Source of the DNA: Casuarina equisetifolia
Taxonomy: Eukaryota > Streptophyta > Magnoliopsida > Fagales > Casuarinaceae
Direction: 5' to 3'
Length of the DNA: 64,000 nucleotides
Assembly (NCBI GenBank): GCA_028551475.1
Contig: CM052354.1
Coordinates: forward strand, 14,407,258 to 14,471,257
This document shows, piece by piece, positions 62,760 through 64,000 of the stretch (the stretch's first letter is position 1; each line of letters begins with the position of its first letter). Below the pieces are notes generated by a model. That model saw nothing but the letters and a program-made list of their open reading frames with translations. It was not told where the DNA came from and ran no database searches. Made by a program: the position numbers and the translations under genes.

Positions 62760-64000
62760 AGAACCAAACACTATCATCAACATAATGAATATCTTTTCCT
62801 TTTATTTTCATGAATAATGTGTTATCCATTGTTTCTTTTCTAAAATCTACACTAATCAAAAAATTACTCAAGTTATCATACCAACCCTGTAGGGCTTGTT
62901 TAAGTCCATATAAAGCTTTTGAAAGCTTGAAAATGTGATTAGGACACATTGGATATTTAGGTGGTTGTTCAACATACACTTTTTTAACAATACTATTTAA
63001 GAAAGCACTCTTTACATCCATTTGAAAGAGAGTAAAATTCATACAGCAAGCAAATGCTAGTAGAATTTTAATAGCTTCTAATCTAGCTACTAGTGCAAAG
63101 GTTTCATCATAGTCTATTCCTTCCTCTTGACTATACCCTTGTGTAACTAATCTAGCCTTATTTCTAGTAATAATTCCATTTTCATCTAGCTTATTTCTAA
63201 ATACCCATTTAGTGCCAATAACCGGATGGTCTTTTGGTCTAGAAACCAAGTTCTAGACTTGACTTCTCTCACACTAATTTAACTCTTCTTGCATAGCAAG
63301 AAACTAGTTTTCATCTTCAAAGGCTTCATTTGTCTTCTTTGGCTCTACTTGAGACAAAAAGGCTTGATGTTCATAAGTGCTATGATACCGTGATTGTGTA
63401 CTCACTCTACTAGTGAGATTGCCAAACATATGTTGTTGATCTACTTCCTTTCTAACTTTAGGAAAGGAAAAAGTCTCTTATTTCATACTCCCCCTCAACT
63501 TTATCTCCATCATCTCACTATTTCCTTATTCATTTGAACTAGGATTGATTCTGTTTTGTAGATGAGTAGTGCAACCAACTTTAAATTTAACATGTATTGA
63601 TTCCTCCATTACTAAAATGCTTTTATTGAAAACTCTTACTAAAGTGCTCTTATTGAAAACTCTATAAGCTTTGCTACTAAGAGAGTATTTGAGAATTATA
63701 CCCTTATCACTCTTAGAGTCAAACTTGACAAGTGACTTCTTACCTTGATTTAAGGCAAAGCATTTACTACCAAAGACATGGAAGTAAGATATATATTAAG
63801 TTTTCTACCAAGAATAACTCAAATGAAGTCTTTTTCAAAATAGGCCTCAAGAATGCATAGTTTAAGATATAACAAGCTGTGCTTATAGCTTCTCCTTAAA
63901 AATGTTTAAGAAGATTATATTCACAAATCATACCCATTTCTTGAAGTGTCCTATTCTTCTTTCCCAACACCATTTTGTTGTGGTGTCCTAGGTGCTTAAA
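62760..64000 (-). mobile_element. SIRE-like Copia pol fragment running off the window
   Basis: Minus-strand reverse transcriptase lies at 63249-62770 ([39 protein letters not shown]), with the connector and integrase end upstream to 64000 (TPQQNGV near 63975). It closely resembles the element at 36990-43806. Its 3' part is missing where the gag-only element's LTR begins. Broken with several breaks; it continues beyond the window. Confidence 0.85.

Overview
This window is nuclear DNA of a flowering plant, almost certainly a dicot. It carries one intron-rich host gene for a plastid protein, set among nested LTR retrotransposon fossils of typical plant lineages (SIRE-like Copia, Athila-like Gypsy, chromovirus-like Gypsy, and short gag-only elements). 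The species cannot be told from the sequence alone. I saw no bacterial or organellar gene layout, tRNA, rRNA or CRISPR array.

Layout. 1-2026: a 20-bp minisatellite, a scrap of Copia LTR and the 3' end of a Gypsy element. 2027-5511: AT-rich DNA I cannot assign. 5512-8465: an Athila-like LTR sitting in an old decayed Copia. 9833-21629, minus strand: the host gene, chloroplast translation initiation factor IF-2 (FUG1-type), with 12 coding exons, 11 phase-0 introns and a 1027-residue product. Its 5' leader and promoter lie at about 21630-22250. 22661-30441: a plus-strand Gypsy fossil cut by two LTR insertions, one of which holds another LTR. 30442-34900: a shortened Athila-like element. 34999-36989: gag-only-family LTR sequence and a minus-strand chromovirus remnant. 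36990-43806: a minus-strand SIRE-like Copia. 43807-56976: a minus-strand Gypsy interrupted by a nearly complete SIRE-like Copia (45061-53522, 5-bp target duplication) and by a 2.8-kb gag-only LTR element (53813-56641, 5-bp target duplication). 56977-64000: LTR pieces, a decayed Copia, a second gag-only element, and a minus-strand Copia that runs off the window.

Function. Only the IF-2 gene looks like a working host gene. Its product should be imported into plastids and place initiator tRNA on the 30S subunit. All splice joins fall between codons, and three of them lie in or next to GTPase motifs. One intron is GC-AG. The largest intron carries a strong G-quadruplex-type motif close to its 5' splice site.

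The most notable observations are the gag-only LTR element and its two relatives, the six related Athila-like LTRs (one a clear solo LTR with a perfect target duplication) with two kinds of 3' end, an LTR flanked on both sides by internal Gypsy sequence, and the intron features of the IF-2 gene. I found no convincing new biological system beyond these.
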